Assembly: GCA_905250115.1 (NCBI GenBank)
Contig: CAJNOI010000009.1
Span: forward strand, 933,125-997,124
Reading direction: 5' to 3'
DNA length: 64,000 nt
Source: Adineta steineri
Lineage: Eukaryota; Rotifera; Eurotatoria; Adinetida; Adinetidae
Below are positions 11,593 through 23,806 of the stretch, piece after piece. Position 1 is the stretch's first letter. Every line of letters begins with the position of its first letter. A model generated the notes under the pieces. The model made no database searches and had not been told where the DNA came from. It worked only from the letters and a program-made list of their open reading frames with translations. The translations under genes and the position numbers were made by a program.

Positions 11593-14500
11593 AGAGAGAG
11601 AGAGATGAATCATTGTTCGAAAAAATATTTTTCTATAATAACATACGTTCATTAGTATCATCCGTAGTTGTTGTAAATGTATTAAGATTATTTAACCAAG
11701 ATGATCGTTTTTGTTGATCATTATCATAATTATTTAATGATGGTGAACTTGCTCGACAACTTGATTCAGTTTTTGAAGATAATCTTGCTAATAAATTTGC
11801 TTGTCTTGTTGGACATAATTGAGCTTCATTTGGTGTTGATGTTGATAAACGAAATCCGATATCATCATAATCAATATTCATTGTAACTGGTAATGAAACA
11901 CCACGTTCACGTTCACATATAAGAAAAATACTTTCTTCTGGACTTGACTGAGTTTGTTGTTGAGTTCGATTTAATTTTTCATTTAATTCCGATTGTTGTC
12001 GTTGTTTGTATATAGATGATGGACATGTATGATAACTATCCGATTCAGATTTCTCAAATGAAAAGTTATTTGTTGGTCGATTCGTTGTTTCTTTTAAATT
12101 TGGTCGTAAAGGTACACCTGTTGTTAAAACTTCTGATTGAGGATCATTTGTTGTTGGATTTCGATTGGGTTGGAATGATAATGGACGTCTCAACGAATCG
12201 GAGACTTGAACGATAGTCTAGACGAAATATAAAACAAGAGATATATTTTGACTGTATGAATTATGATTTACCTTAGTTTTAGTTGCTGTTCTCCCTTCAT
12301 CATCTGCATCATAATCTATTGGTAAATTTGCATCATCATTATCGGCTGATGTTCGCCATAAGCCAGGATATCCTGGTATAAGATAAACGTCATCGGCTTG
12401 TTGTTTTAATGGTGATGATAAACTATCATTACTTGATAGTGTTGTTGTAACATCATATCGACGATAACATTCATCATTTGCACTTAAACTACTACTTGTT
12501 TCTGTTAATTTATGATTAATACGATGAATATTTGTTAAATCATGTTCTTCAAATTCTTCATCAACATCATCATCCGTACTACTACTATCTAAATCTTTTC
12601 GTATATCTATATTTGATCTATAAAGTCTTCGATAAAGTATATCATCAGAATAAGATGTTAAATTTTCTGTTGCATCAAATTCAGTTGAATCTTCTTCTTT
12701 TGTTATTGATTGTAATGGAACATTTTCAATATGTTTATACAGAGGTAAATCAGCTGCAAGAGGTATAATTGGTAAACGATCTTGTAATGAATCATGCATT
12801 TCATGTATTGCATAGGAAACATAACGATCTGAACTTGTTATATGAGATGATGATGTTGTTGAAGTAGTTGATTGTTCGGATGGATTCACTTGTTGTTCAG
12901 TTGAATTATGTAAAGCAATACTATGACCACGTAAAGCATGAATTAATTCCGATGAATTCGGTTCGGTATTTGTTGGAGATAATGGACGAAGTTCGTTTGA
13001 TGGATTTCGTAAAATATCTTCATTTTCAATTTTCTGAAAAGAAAGAAATTTTTTACTGAATATCATTCGCAGATATTTACCTGTATACTATCATTACTCT
13101 AAATACATACGAAAAAAATAATGTTCGTTAGAATTTCATTCAAAAGCGAAATTTTTTACCTGTGTATTTATAGATTTTGTAAGACCAGTATTTGAAGTAA
13201 GATCTGTTATATGTTTTAATCGTGATGAAATACTTCGAGCTAAGTCATTCATTAAATCTTGAATAGTATCTTGCGATATGTTATGATCTTGATTGATATC
13301 TAATGTTACTTTATTCTAAACGAATGAATTATTTTTCTTTATGAAAAATTAAATTATGAAATTTACAATTTCAATTATTGGTGGAATTTCTGATATGTCT
13401 GAATCTGTCGAAATAAGTGATGCATCAGTTTTCTCGAAAGTAGGATGTGAAGTTAACTGAACTATGTCAATGTTGATAGAATCCTTTAATAAAATGATTA
13501 GAAGAATGTATATAAATAAATAATATATACCGGTGGTGTTAATATTGTTGGTTCGATTTCTGTTTCATCGAAATAAAATTCAGATTTTCGAGAAATTAAG
13601 CTTTGATCATTATCGACTAAATTTGCAGTATCCTAAATTTTAAAATTGAGTTATATAATTTTTACTGAGCATAATGTATTACCGTTTCAATATTTTCAAA
13701 TTCGTTTTGTAGTATTTGTTCAGAAGATATAGCAGCATTCGTTGTAGACATCTGTTGGTTATTTTCAATAGTCGAAGCTGATATGTTACTTGTAGTTGTT
13801 GTATCGTCTGTTAACATTTGATATATCGGTGTTGTTTCCTAAATATAATATTGTACTTTTTAGTCATTACACTATTTACACAGCTTACGATTATTCTAGA
13901 AGGTACTGATTCTAAGTCGATTGTTTCCAGTGTGGTGCTTACAGGATTTATATCATTTTCGTGATGATCTGTTTCTTCAATAATGATAGTATCGCTATCC
14001 AATATATTATATTCTTTTTCTTTATTAGCTGAACTTGCTCGTGTGGATATTGTTGTTTTATTTAAAACTTTGTCTTGAATTGACGATGTTATTTCAGTTT
14101 CTTTTGTTAGATTATCAACGAGTTTTTCGTTGGATAAGTCATTACTATTATTGAGTAATGAAGTTGTTAGTTCCTAGAAAAGTAATTACAGAGATTTATT
14201 TATCGATAATGATAGATCGAAATTACCTTCATATTTTCAGCTACAGCTAATGCTTCAATAGTTAACGCTGATAATGTATCTTGTTTGTCTATATCAAGAT
14301 TTCCTAATGTTGATTGTGATTTTTTGAATATCGGAACGAACTGTTTATTCTGAAAGATCAATGAATAAGTATATTATAAATAGTCAAACAGCTATAATTA
14401 TTTTACTTTTTCATTTTGATTATAATTTATTTTCTCACTTTTGTTTTTCAACCGTTTTATTACCATCATCATTTGCATACTTGATGGAACATTTGGTATT

Positions 14501-17500
14501 GTTTCAATCAATGGTATAATTGGTGTCGAGATAGTTTGATGAATATAAGTACGTAGAGCTTTGTTAGCACGTTTTGCAGCACTTTTTGATAAACTCTATT
14601 AAGAATAATAAGACATACGTGTTAAAATCAAAGAGTTAGAAGTTTTTTCATTTACTTTTATATATTGTGTGCGTTCACCTAAATAACCATGATATACATC
14701 ACTACTTATATACCGACTACTAATTGAATTTGCTAATGTATCGATTGGACTTTCGATGTTCGGTGGTAATGATATACTTTCATTGGTTAATAGTCTAGCT
14801 TCACATTCTGTATTATCAACTGGCTGTGTAATACTTTCGACTTCATTCGATTTGATTTCTTTTGTTTGTTCGTCAGTAAGAAACGTATCTCTTGAATTAA
14901 GTGTTTGTTTGTCTTGACTAGTTTGAGATACATTTGAATTCAACAGAGGAGTTTGTCGATCAGTGGAATCAAGGACGTTTGCTGTTGTATCAAGTGAACT
15001 AGTAGATTTGATTTGTTTTTCAATGAAATTCGTCTGTGAATCTATAGAATCCGACGCAGCAACATGATGATTAGTAGTGTTAATTGATGAGATTTGTGGT
15101 TCTATCGATGTCTCTTTTTGATATCCTTGTTTATTATTAACTATTTCTGAAGTTAATTTCTCGTTTGCGTAGTTCGTAGAAGTAGTCGGCAGTCTAGCAA
15201 CATCGTCCTTTATAATGTGTTGATCGTCAAGAGTTGATGACAATGTAATTATATTCTCATCGTTAGAGATTGTTTTATTAAAAATAGATATATCTGTTTG
15301 TTGATTGACGATAGACGATGATTCTTTAGAGATATTCGATGGATAAATTTTTTCTATAAGATTTTGATTTGATGAACTCTCAGCATCGTCTTTGTTGTCA
15401 GATATAACTTCATCATAAGTAGCATTAATTTTCTGTATTGTAGCTTCATCGTTTAATACGTTGGATAATAATTCCGTTCGAGATCGAGTATATTGATGTT
15501 CATCTTTTTCATTTTCAATTATAGTTGAAAGTTGTTGTATATCCCTCAATAAAGTTTCAATTTCTTTCTTATTTTCATCGAGTGATGAATTTTTTTCGAG
15601 TTCATCATCTGATAGAAGTTTAGTTTCTTCCTTTATTCGTTCAGTTAATGATGACGTTTTTATATCAGATGGTGGAGTGATTTCACTATCAAGATCTTTA
15701 ATAGCAACAACAATTTTGTCGTAAGAATCTTCACGAATCATGTGTTTTGTTTTCATACGTTGTGTATAAGCGTTTCTAGTAGATGTTGGCGATTCAACAC
15801 GTTTATGATGAAGGATTGGCGAACCATCAGCTGAAAGTTCATAATCGAGTACACTCTTGTTTGGACTCATACTACTTAGAGTAGAACTTGATAGTGGTGA
15901 TACAGTAGCAAGAATGTCTGAAATTTGATTAATCAATGAATCATATTTAGTTAGTGTATTTTCAAGAATTTCTATTGGTTTAGATGCTGCAATAGATAAT
16001 TCGTCTTCTAAAGGATGTTCTGGTTCAATTTTTGATTCTATGGGTGATGGAGTTATAATTGGTGTTAAGTTTTTCAGAGAAAATGAATGAATATCTTCGT
16101 CATGTTGAAATAAAAGTGTTTCTGGTCTTTCAATTCGTTTTTCATTGTCTAAAGAAGATAATATATTATGTTCGTTGATATTACTTTTATTCATATCTTT
16201 GAGAGGCATTGATGGTGCAGATTGAAATAATATAGAAGGTTTCGTGGATAATGGTAACGATGATGTAGTAATCGTAGTAGGTGATATAGGTTTATAAGCA
16301 TTTTCATCGGGTGATGTAGAACGATACATAGCAGGATTTGTAACTGAATGAAGTCTACTAGAGGTATGATTCGTTTTGTTTGATGATTGAGAGTTACGAG
16401 ATAATATTGGAGAATTTGGATTAGATGTTTGAGTTTCAAACGAATTAGGTGGTGTATTAAAAAAAGATTGAAATTTAGTAGAAAAGTTCGGCGAGGGAGT
16501 AGCGGTTGAATTAGGAAAATGTGGCATGGTTCTTTCGAATGAATTCGATGTTTCTATATTGTTAAAACGAGTTTCGCTCGTTTTGATTACGTTGTCTGTA
16601 GATAAATTTATATTTTTTGATATGAATGGAAGTGGTGCAACATTAGTAAATGTCGATGTACTCAATCGATAAATATGTTTTGTAGGGATTGGTTTAGGAG
16701 AAAAAGCAGTTAGATATGCATCTGTATAATCAGAACTAGGTGGTGTAGTAGCTTTAGGTTGTTGTTGCTTCCGCATTGTACGGCTTTCGAAAAAAGTCTT
16801 TATCTTTGATTTTCGAGTATATATGTTACTTCCACTCCATTTATATGTACACGAACGATCAGCAGCAGATATCCGTTGAGTATTAAAACTTGTCGTTGTC
16901 GTCGGTCGTCGATAACCACCATATACTTGTTCAAAAATTGTTGGCTCTTTTCGTGTTGTTAATGGCACCGATTGAATTGGTATACAAGATGACAACATTG
17001 AATAATTATTATCACAGCCTAAAATATATATTCAAATAAGACTTCTCGAAATATCATCTACTACAAATTTATAGATTCAAAAATAAGCTTATATAAAAAT
17101 ACAATATATCATGCCACAAAACATCGAATTTCTCACCTTGATTAATACCTGATTTCGTACTAAGAAAATCACTTAGATTTTGTCCTCGAACGTTATTGAT
17201 TATGTCTTTTAAACCTTCGCTATAAAAGTGACAAGGTAAAGGAAAATTTATTTAACTAGACAAGAATAGGAAGTGATAAAAGTAAGAGGATGCTTATATT
17301 ACCTTTTATCTTCTCCTTCAAGTAATTTTCTATAATCAGCAATTTCTGTATTCAATGTTGATTTTGTTGAATTAAGTTTACTATAATCTTCATCTAAAAC
17401 TTCAAGACGAGCTCGTAATTCTTTTATTTGATGATCATGATTAGTTGATGCTCGAATATTTTCATCTCGTTCCGTGTATATCCGTTTTTCTAGTTCTTGA

Positions 17501-19587
17501 ATACTATTTTTCATATTTTCATTCTAAAAAATTAATAAATATTCTTCCTATCTTCACACCAAAAAAAAATTTACTCTTTGACGTATCGTAGCAATCTCAT
17601 GTTGTGAATCTGATATCAACGTTTGTAAATAATTAAATTCATCATGTTTACGAATATTATCTGATCTTTCAACATTATGATGAAATTGAATTTCTTGAAC
17701 CTAATATTCAGAAAACTAAAAGATAGAAATTTGAAAGATGAAATTATTTTACTGTTTGTGCAACTTTTCGTTGATACCATGCTTCAAGTTCATTTCGTTG
17801 TTGATAATTACGTTCTTCATATTCTTCTTGAACTTTTTTAATCGCTTTTGATAGATCATTTTTGAAAAATCTTGTTTCATCATATTGTGTACTAATGGAA
17901 CTTATTTGTTTGATTTGTTGAACTTTTTGTTTATGAAGTTGTTGTAAAAGTTTAATTTCTTTTTCAAGTTGTTCTTTTTGATTTTCTAATTGCATACGTG
18001 TAATTACTTCATGATCGATTTCTTTTGTAATTTTTTTTATATCTATGATAAGATCTTGTGATTTTGTTTGATAACGTTTATGTTCATCTTGTAAATCAAC
18101 TAAAAAAGAAACATTCACATGTAATCCAACTCGTACATGGTGTTTGGAGTTGACGGATGTGTAAGTTTTCGCAAAATACTCTACCTAAAAACTGTAATAA
18201 TGTGTTTTTCATTGCTCTAATAGATACTCTGAACTGTGCTCAGTCGATTAGTGGTGCTCAAGAAAAAAAAAGTAGAGTTGCAAACTACGATTTGTCGAAA
18301 AATTTGAAGCTCACTTAACTTGACCCTCATACATCTACACCCTATTATTATAAGATATTCTTGTTAGTAGACTTTACCTAAACGACGATGGAACAGATTA
18401 ATATCTGCTTCGTTACTTGATATTTGCTTTTGTAATCGTTCGATTTTATATCGATCGGAGCCTTTTCCAACTAATAGTGATGTATATCTAAAAGATGGAT
18501 ATTATTAATTAAAATAATAAAAAACATATTGGTATATACTTTTCTTTTAATTTTAATAAATCTTCTTCAGAACGTTGAGCACGTAGTTCAGCTGCAGCAC
18601 GATCATTATTTGTATCATTAATAATATAACGAGCTGAATTTATTTCTACTTCGTACATTTCTCTGATTTTCTTTTTCTGTGACGACCATTGTTGGCTACA
18701 ATTTATTATGTATTATTTATTAGAAAAATTAAATATAAAACATACCGTAATTGATCAATTTCCAGTTGAAGTGCTTTATTTTGACCCTCCAAAAAATGTA
18801 CACGTGCAACATATGAAGTAAAACGATCATTCAGATAGTTTAAATCATGTTTTTCACGTTTCCGATTTTCTCTAAAATAACAATTATTTCTTTTATAGGC
18901 GATTAGATTAAGATTTACTCAGCCAATTTTATATATCAAAATCTCTATGGATTTAATATATGACAGATGATATTGTTTCTTGTTTTTACAATTTATAACG
19001 GATAGAAATATCTATTCTAGTCTATTGACCATTTTCGTCTGTAATTATTAGTACCATAATAGACACTATGTGTCTGTTACTATCTATACATCTCAATCAA
19101 TTTATTCCTATGTGTAAAGGAATCTCATTGTGTATATACATATCGTCTGTTATAATCAGATAGTTGTTGATTCTTATTAACAATTAACATCATTCAAGAT
19201 AGACAAATTGTCGAAAATATCATACGCTATCGTAACACATGCTGTCATATACAATTAGACTTTTCCCTTACTCTATCAAATATCAAATAGTACGTTTATG
19301 AAGATAGAAGAAAACGTCTATTACTCAATGATTAATAAGCAAACATGATTAATTGAACGACTTATGTAATGACATTGAGATTATAAATGGTAATATGATT
19401 CTTACTGAATTGCAATAATAACATTTGATTTACCACTTGATTTGAATGGAATATCATAGGTGTTAAAATTATCTGCGGTGGATATCATATTTTTTGATAA
19501 TGTTTGTAAATGATTAAAAGTCGTTGATTCTTCTTCTCTGTGATTTTGTTGTTGAAATGATAATGAAGAAGTTTGACGATAATCCAT
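11204..19587 (-). CDS. Giant intermediate filament protein with lamin tail domain
   Basis: A cytoplasmic-type intermediate filament protein of about 2,180 residues in roughly 21 exons. The ATG is at 19587 and the TAA at 11204-11206. Exons 19587-17305 encode a short head and the rod: coil 1A has LNYLNDRFTSYVARVHFLE, and the coil 2 end has YRKLLEGE. Next comes a 2.36-kb exon (17018-14656), then about ten smaller exons, mostly splicing in phase 0, encoding ~1,600 residues rich in Ser, Thr, Asn, Asp and Glu with no recognised domain. The last two exons (11592-11373 and 11320-11204) encode a lamin tail domain: AKGPISISECHAQGHYIII, then LSNWII, then TSISTWHTGSYIITTLIN. No CaaX box or obvious nuclear signal is seen, so it is not a typical nuclear lamin. 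Joining rod, linker and tail rests on matching splice phases at every junction I checked. Confidence 0.85.
13081..13098 (-). other. 18-nt phase-0 microexon in the IF linker
   Basis: On the minus strand the sequence reads TTTAG, then 18 nt, then GTAAAT. It encodes SNDSIQ and is in phase 0 at both ends, so it can be included or skipped without shifting the frame. It fits between flanking phase-0 exons. Confidence 0.55.
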
Positions 19588-21400
19588 AAAACAAAATAAC
19601 AAGTAATAAAACTAAAAAGAATATAATAGACAAAAATATTGTTTATTAAATTAAAAATATTTGCTACTCGCCTTGTTTAAAGAAATATATATATATATAT
19701 AAATACTTAATTTTAGTTGGAAAAGATTAGATGCTCCGATCTTTATGAAAAAAAATCAAGTGCATAACACTTTTTTCCTTAAGGAAAATCATCGAAGAAA
19801 TCGAGAAAAACACCCAATAACTTTCTTTTTTTTTCTTTCTTCTCATCAATATATCGATTCATTATTTATGTTACAAGTGACACATATCCATTTTATAAGA
19901 ACAAACAAACTAAGTTTAAACTTTGTCAGAAAAAACAATACAATGCCTATTTTTCTTCTTGATATAGTTATGTCATTTCAATACATCTGATCTATTTGCA
20001 TACCAAACTAATATATCCTTTCTGTATTCATAGAGATATATAATCTGATAGGGAGAAAAAAAGGAAAAGCAAAGAATGTTTTGTAACATTTATACAATGA
20101 TATATACATGCAATATTCATAATAAAATGTAGTTTATTATCATAAATATATTGAATGATTTATGCCTATATTATGATTGGTGATTGAAAGTTTTTCTTAG
20201 ATGAAACAACAACTTGGCATATCAAGATGTTCTTCTCACTATACAATAACTTTATTTGATGACAGATGATGATATAACGATAGATGAGTTTCTTCTCTAA
20301 TATAGAAGACGATATATTTTTCTCTAAAGGATATATTATAAATACAAAAAAAAAGTAGCTATAGAATATCTTCTATAGATCGATTTTTTTCATATTATAC
20401 ATAGATCAATATTAAGCGATTCTCAATCTCTATTATATCTAGCTAATTTTCCAGACGAAATTGTTTTTGAAGAAAATAGTATTATTCTGTCTCTCATAAA
20501 CAAGTTATTACATGCATAATACTATAGCTCTTCGAAAAAAAAATCAATACTCTTGAAATAATACATATATAACTATGTACGTATGTTTCTTTTATAAATA
20601 TGCACACATATTGCCTGTAACTAACTCATTATTTCTAGTTAGAATGACATACCGTTGAGATATGTGGTCAATTAGCGTACATATACATCAATTGATTCTT
20701 GCCAACGACAACAAATTCTTGTTGTATTTACTTGTTTAATGCCGTTAGGCAAGACTTTTTAATATAGTAATAATGATTGTAGTAGTGGGTGTATACGATG
20801 TTATCAAGACAAAAAGAAAAGAAAAGCAGTTGTTTCTTTTTTTTGCCTATTTTTATCATAGGGAAAATTTTCCTGTACCACCACATATTCTACTATCATC
20901 TTTCACGCCTGCAACTGTCCTTCTCTTATACTGTTTTTCCTATAGATGAAGGCGAATAAACATCATTTATGCCTTCGATTTCGACGACATTGCGCCTATT
21001 CATTGATATGGAAACAATAGAATATCAAAAAAAACAAAATTCTGGTAATATATCATCATCATTTGACAACAAATATTTCATCAGTTCTTTCATCTATCTA
21101 AAAGTAATACTATTTATCTGAATTGATAAGAAACTATCACATACACATATATGTATACTTTATTGTCTAAACTTCTGCATAAACAATAAAAGATTTTACG
21201 CTTCATAAACTTAAAATATATTCATTAGATCGTTTGATACATATTAAAAATTTGATAGTACGTGTAAATGCTTATATTTATTCCTTTTTTTCGATTACAA
21301 TTAAAAATCTAACATATACATTTTGTTACTAAGACAATTAACATAAACATTTCCTTTATTTAAACCGAGACATAAAAACACGTAAAAGTTCTATATTAAT
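19588..21400. other. Intergenic between the first two IF genes
   Basis: The upstream region of the giant IF gene and the 3' flank of the middle IF gene. A TA run at about 19687-19701, ~100 bp upstream of the giant IF start, could double as a TATA element. The remaining sequence is AT-rich with no supported gene. Confidence 0.4.
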
Positions 21401-23122
21401 TTAACTTGATGGTGGAAAATCCCGACGACTTGCTGTTTGCGAATATGAACTACCTCCACTTGTTGCTCCACTAAAACCAGCGGATGATCGACCAGGACTA
21501 CCAACTAAACCACTAATTCCTGAACTGCTTGCTCCTCCTGATGCACTACTTGTTATAAATGTACGTGAAATTGTTGTTGTGGCACGACCACCACCTGAAT
21601 ATCCAATTGAACCAGCAATACCTCCACCAGTTGCTCGTTCAGCTTCCATTCGTCGTGCTTCTTCAACAACATGATCAACAATTTGTTTAAGACCTTCACG
21701 ATTATTTGTTCCTTCAAGTAATTCTCTATATGTATTGATTTCTTTTTCTAATGATGTTTTCATATTTGTAACTTCTTCATATTCTTTCTTCAATTGTTCT
21801 AATTTACGTCGTAATTCATCGATTTCAGATGCACGTTTTTGTACTAATCGACTTCCTAAAATATAGTACATGCATATATATCTAAAATAGGTTTAATCAT
21901 AATATTTACCGTCATCACGTTCTTGATCAATATGTAATTGAAGTTCTCGTATACGATTATTTAATTCTTCATTTCTTGCTTTCATATGTGCAACTTCATT
22001 ACGTGTTGTTAATAATGTTGTACGTAATTTTTCTTCTTGCATTCGTTGTTGTTCACTTTGTATTGGATCAAGATCTGGTTTTTGATGACGTAAAATAAGT
22101 TCATTATATGACATCATATAACGATTATGTAAATCTGAACGTTGTTGATCATTTAAAGCTTCAAATTCATTACGAATATCTCGAATGGCTTGTGCTAATT
22201 CATTACGAAAGAAATGTGATGGATCTAAATTAACATCAACAACTGTTTTCGAACGTAATTCATTTAAATCAGCTTCATGCATTTGTTTAAGCATAGCAAG
22301 TTCATCTTCTAATGCCATTTTTTCTGTATCAAGTGAACTTTTAACAAATGTTTCATTTTGTATTTCATTTTGTAAACGTGCTATTTCCGATGCTAAACGT
22401 TGTGTTTCAGCTTTATAACGTCGTGCTTCATCTTCAAGATCAGCTAAACGACGACGAAATAAATTTATTTGTGCTTCATTTTCAGCTATTTGTTGTTGAA
22501 GACGATCAATTGCTGACCGATCTGTTTCACGACTATTTAAAATTTCTTCATAACGTTTACGATAACGACCAGCTTCTTTTTCAGCATCACGAGCTTTAAC
22601 TTCAGCTGCTGCACGATCACGTGTTGTATCATCAATAAGTTTTTTTGCTTCATTCATTTCAACTTCATACATTTCTTTGATTTTCGATGAACCTTGTCCA
22701 GCTTTATTTTGTAAAGCTTCTAATTCTAATTGTAATTTACGATTTTGTGCTTCAAGAAAACGTACTTTTTCAACATATTGAGCAAATTTATCATTTAATT
22801 GACATAATTCACGTTTTTCTTTTTCACGTGTTTCATTAACAGCAACTAATGCTGATGTACCACGATTTGGTCGTAATGGAATACCAGCAAAATTACCTAA
22901 ACCTGCTATTGATGCTAAATTTGATATACCACCACCAAGTTGACCAGCATTAAAACCACCACTACCACCATTTGTTGAATAAGTTTGATACATTCGTGTC
23001 ATGATACCAGGTGGACCACCAGCACGACGTTGAACATTTGTTGAACGTGGTGTGATTTGAGATTTATATGAACTGTATGATGAGGTACTACTCTTGGTAA
23101 ATTCATCTTCGAAGGTTTGCAT
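21401..23122 (-). CDS. Cytoplasmic intermediate filament protein, Gly/Ser-rich head and tail
   Basis: A structural filament protein of 555 residues in two coding exons, 23122-21910 and 21855-21401, joined in phase at DDG/SRLVQKR. The head is Gly/Ser-rich (about residues 1-90). The rod begins LNDKFAQYVEKVRFLEAQN, the signature of coil 1A, and ends INTYRELLEGT, the signature of the coil 2 end. Coil 1B is of the long protostome/lamin type. The short tail is Gly/Ser-rich (about 120 residues) and has no lamin tail domain. The chosen start is MQTFEDEF at 23122. The frame stays open upstream to 23434, but that part contains a TA microsatellite and probably 5' UTR with an intron ending in CTTTAG. It probably forms epidermal or lining filaments with its neighbours. 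Confidence 0.93.
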
Positions 23123-23274
23123 TTTGATATTTGAATTTGTTTTGATGAAGAAATCTAAAGATACAATAAAGAAATTTAATAGGTATTCTATGTACACACA
23201 CCAAATTGAAAAATAAGAAGAAATGAGTATTGTATGAGTAGACATGTTCCTTTTATCGATCTTTTCTTTTCGTT

Positions 23275-23296
23275 CTATATATATATATATATATAG
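23275..23296. repeat. TA dinucleotide microsatellite
   Basis: A perfect run of TA repeats upstream of the middle IF start codon, lying in its 5' UTR or a 5' intron. Such tracts are length-variable. Confidence 0.85.
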
Positions 23297-23806
23297 TTTA
23301 TGATTCGATGAGACTGAGTAAACGAACAAAAATCTTATATATAGTCGCCTACACTTTCGATCGGTCGTGCCCGTTGTCTTGCACACGCATTTAATTATTT
23401 CTTTTTCTTTGTGTATAAAGAAGAATTGTTTCACTTTCTTCTTCCTCTATAGTTAGTAACTGACGGTATATATACTAAAGACAGTAACATCAAGTATGAA
23501 AAAAAAGAAATACTGTTCTTTGTCTATATGTATATGTGACCGATTTTAAGCAAATAAATATAAATCAAGCGACAAACATATATGCAAATAGCGCGAACAA
23601 GACAAAAGACATGATGGTGATATGTAAATTTTTTTTTTGTAAAAATTTACACCTGAATATATATTTGCTAAAGAATAAAATAAATAAATATATTTATTTA
23701 TTCATGTTAATACTATATAGTAATAAAGGTGAAGGGGAAATTATTATTTTTTTTTGAAACTAAAAAAAACTATTCTTTTTTTCTTTCGTTTTGTGTTCTT
23801 ATTCAA

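Noticed and set aside
18101-18378. Longer than usual intron in the giant IF gene with GGTGT at both inverted ends
   Set aside because: Beyond five bases the ends do not align and no target duplication is visible, so a MITE call is not supported.
23123-23434. N-terminal extension of the middle IF protein to 23434
   Set aside because: The extension is hydrophobic, includes a TA microsatellite product and is unlike IF heads; an acceptor CTTTAG just before the chosen ATG suggests 5' UTR.
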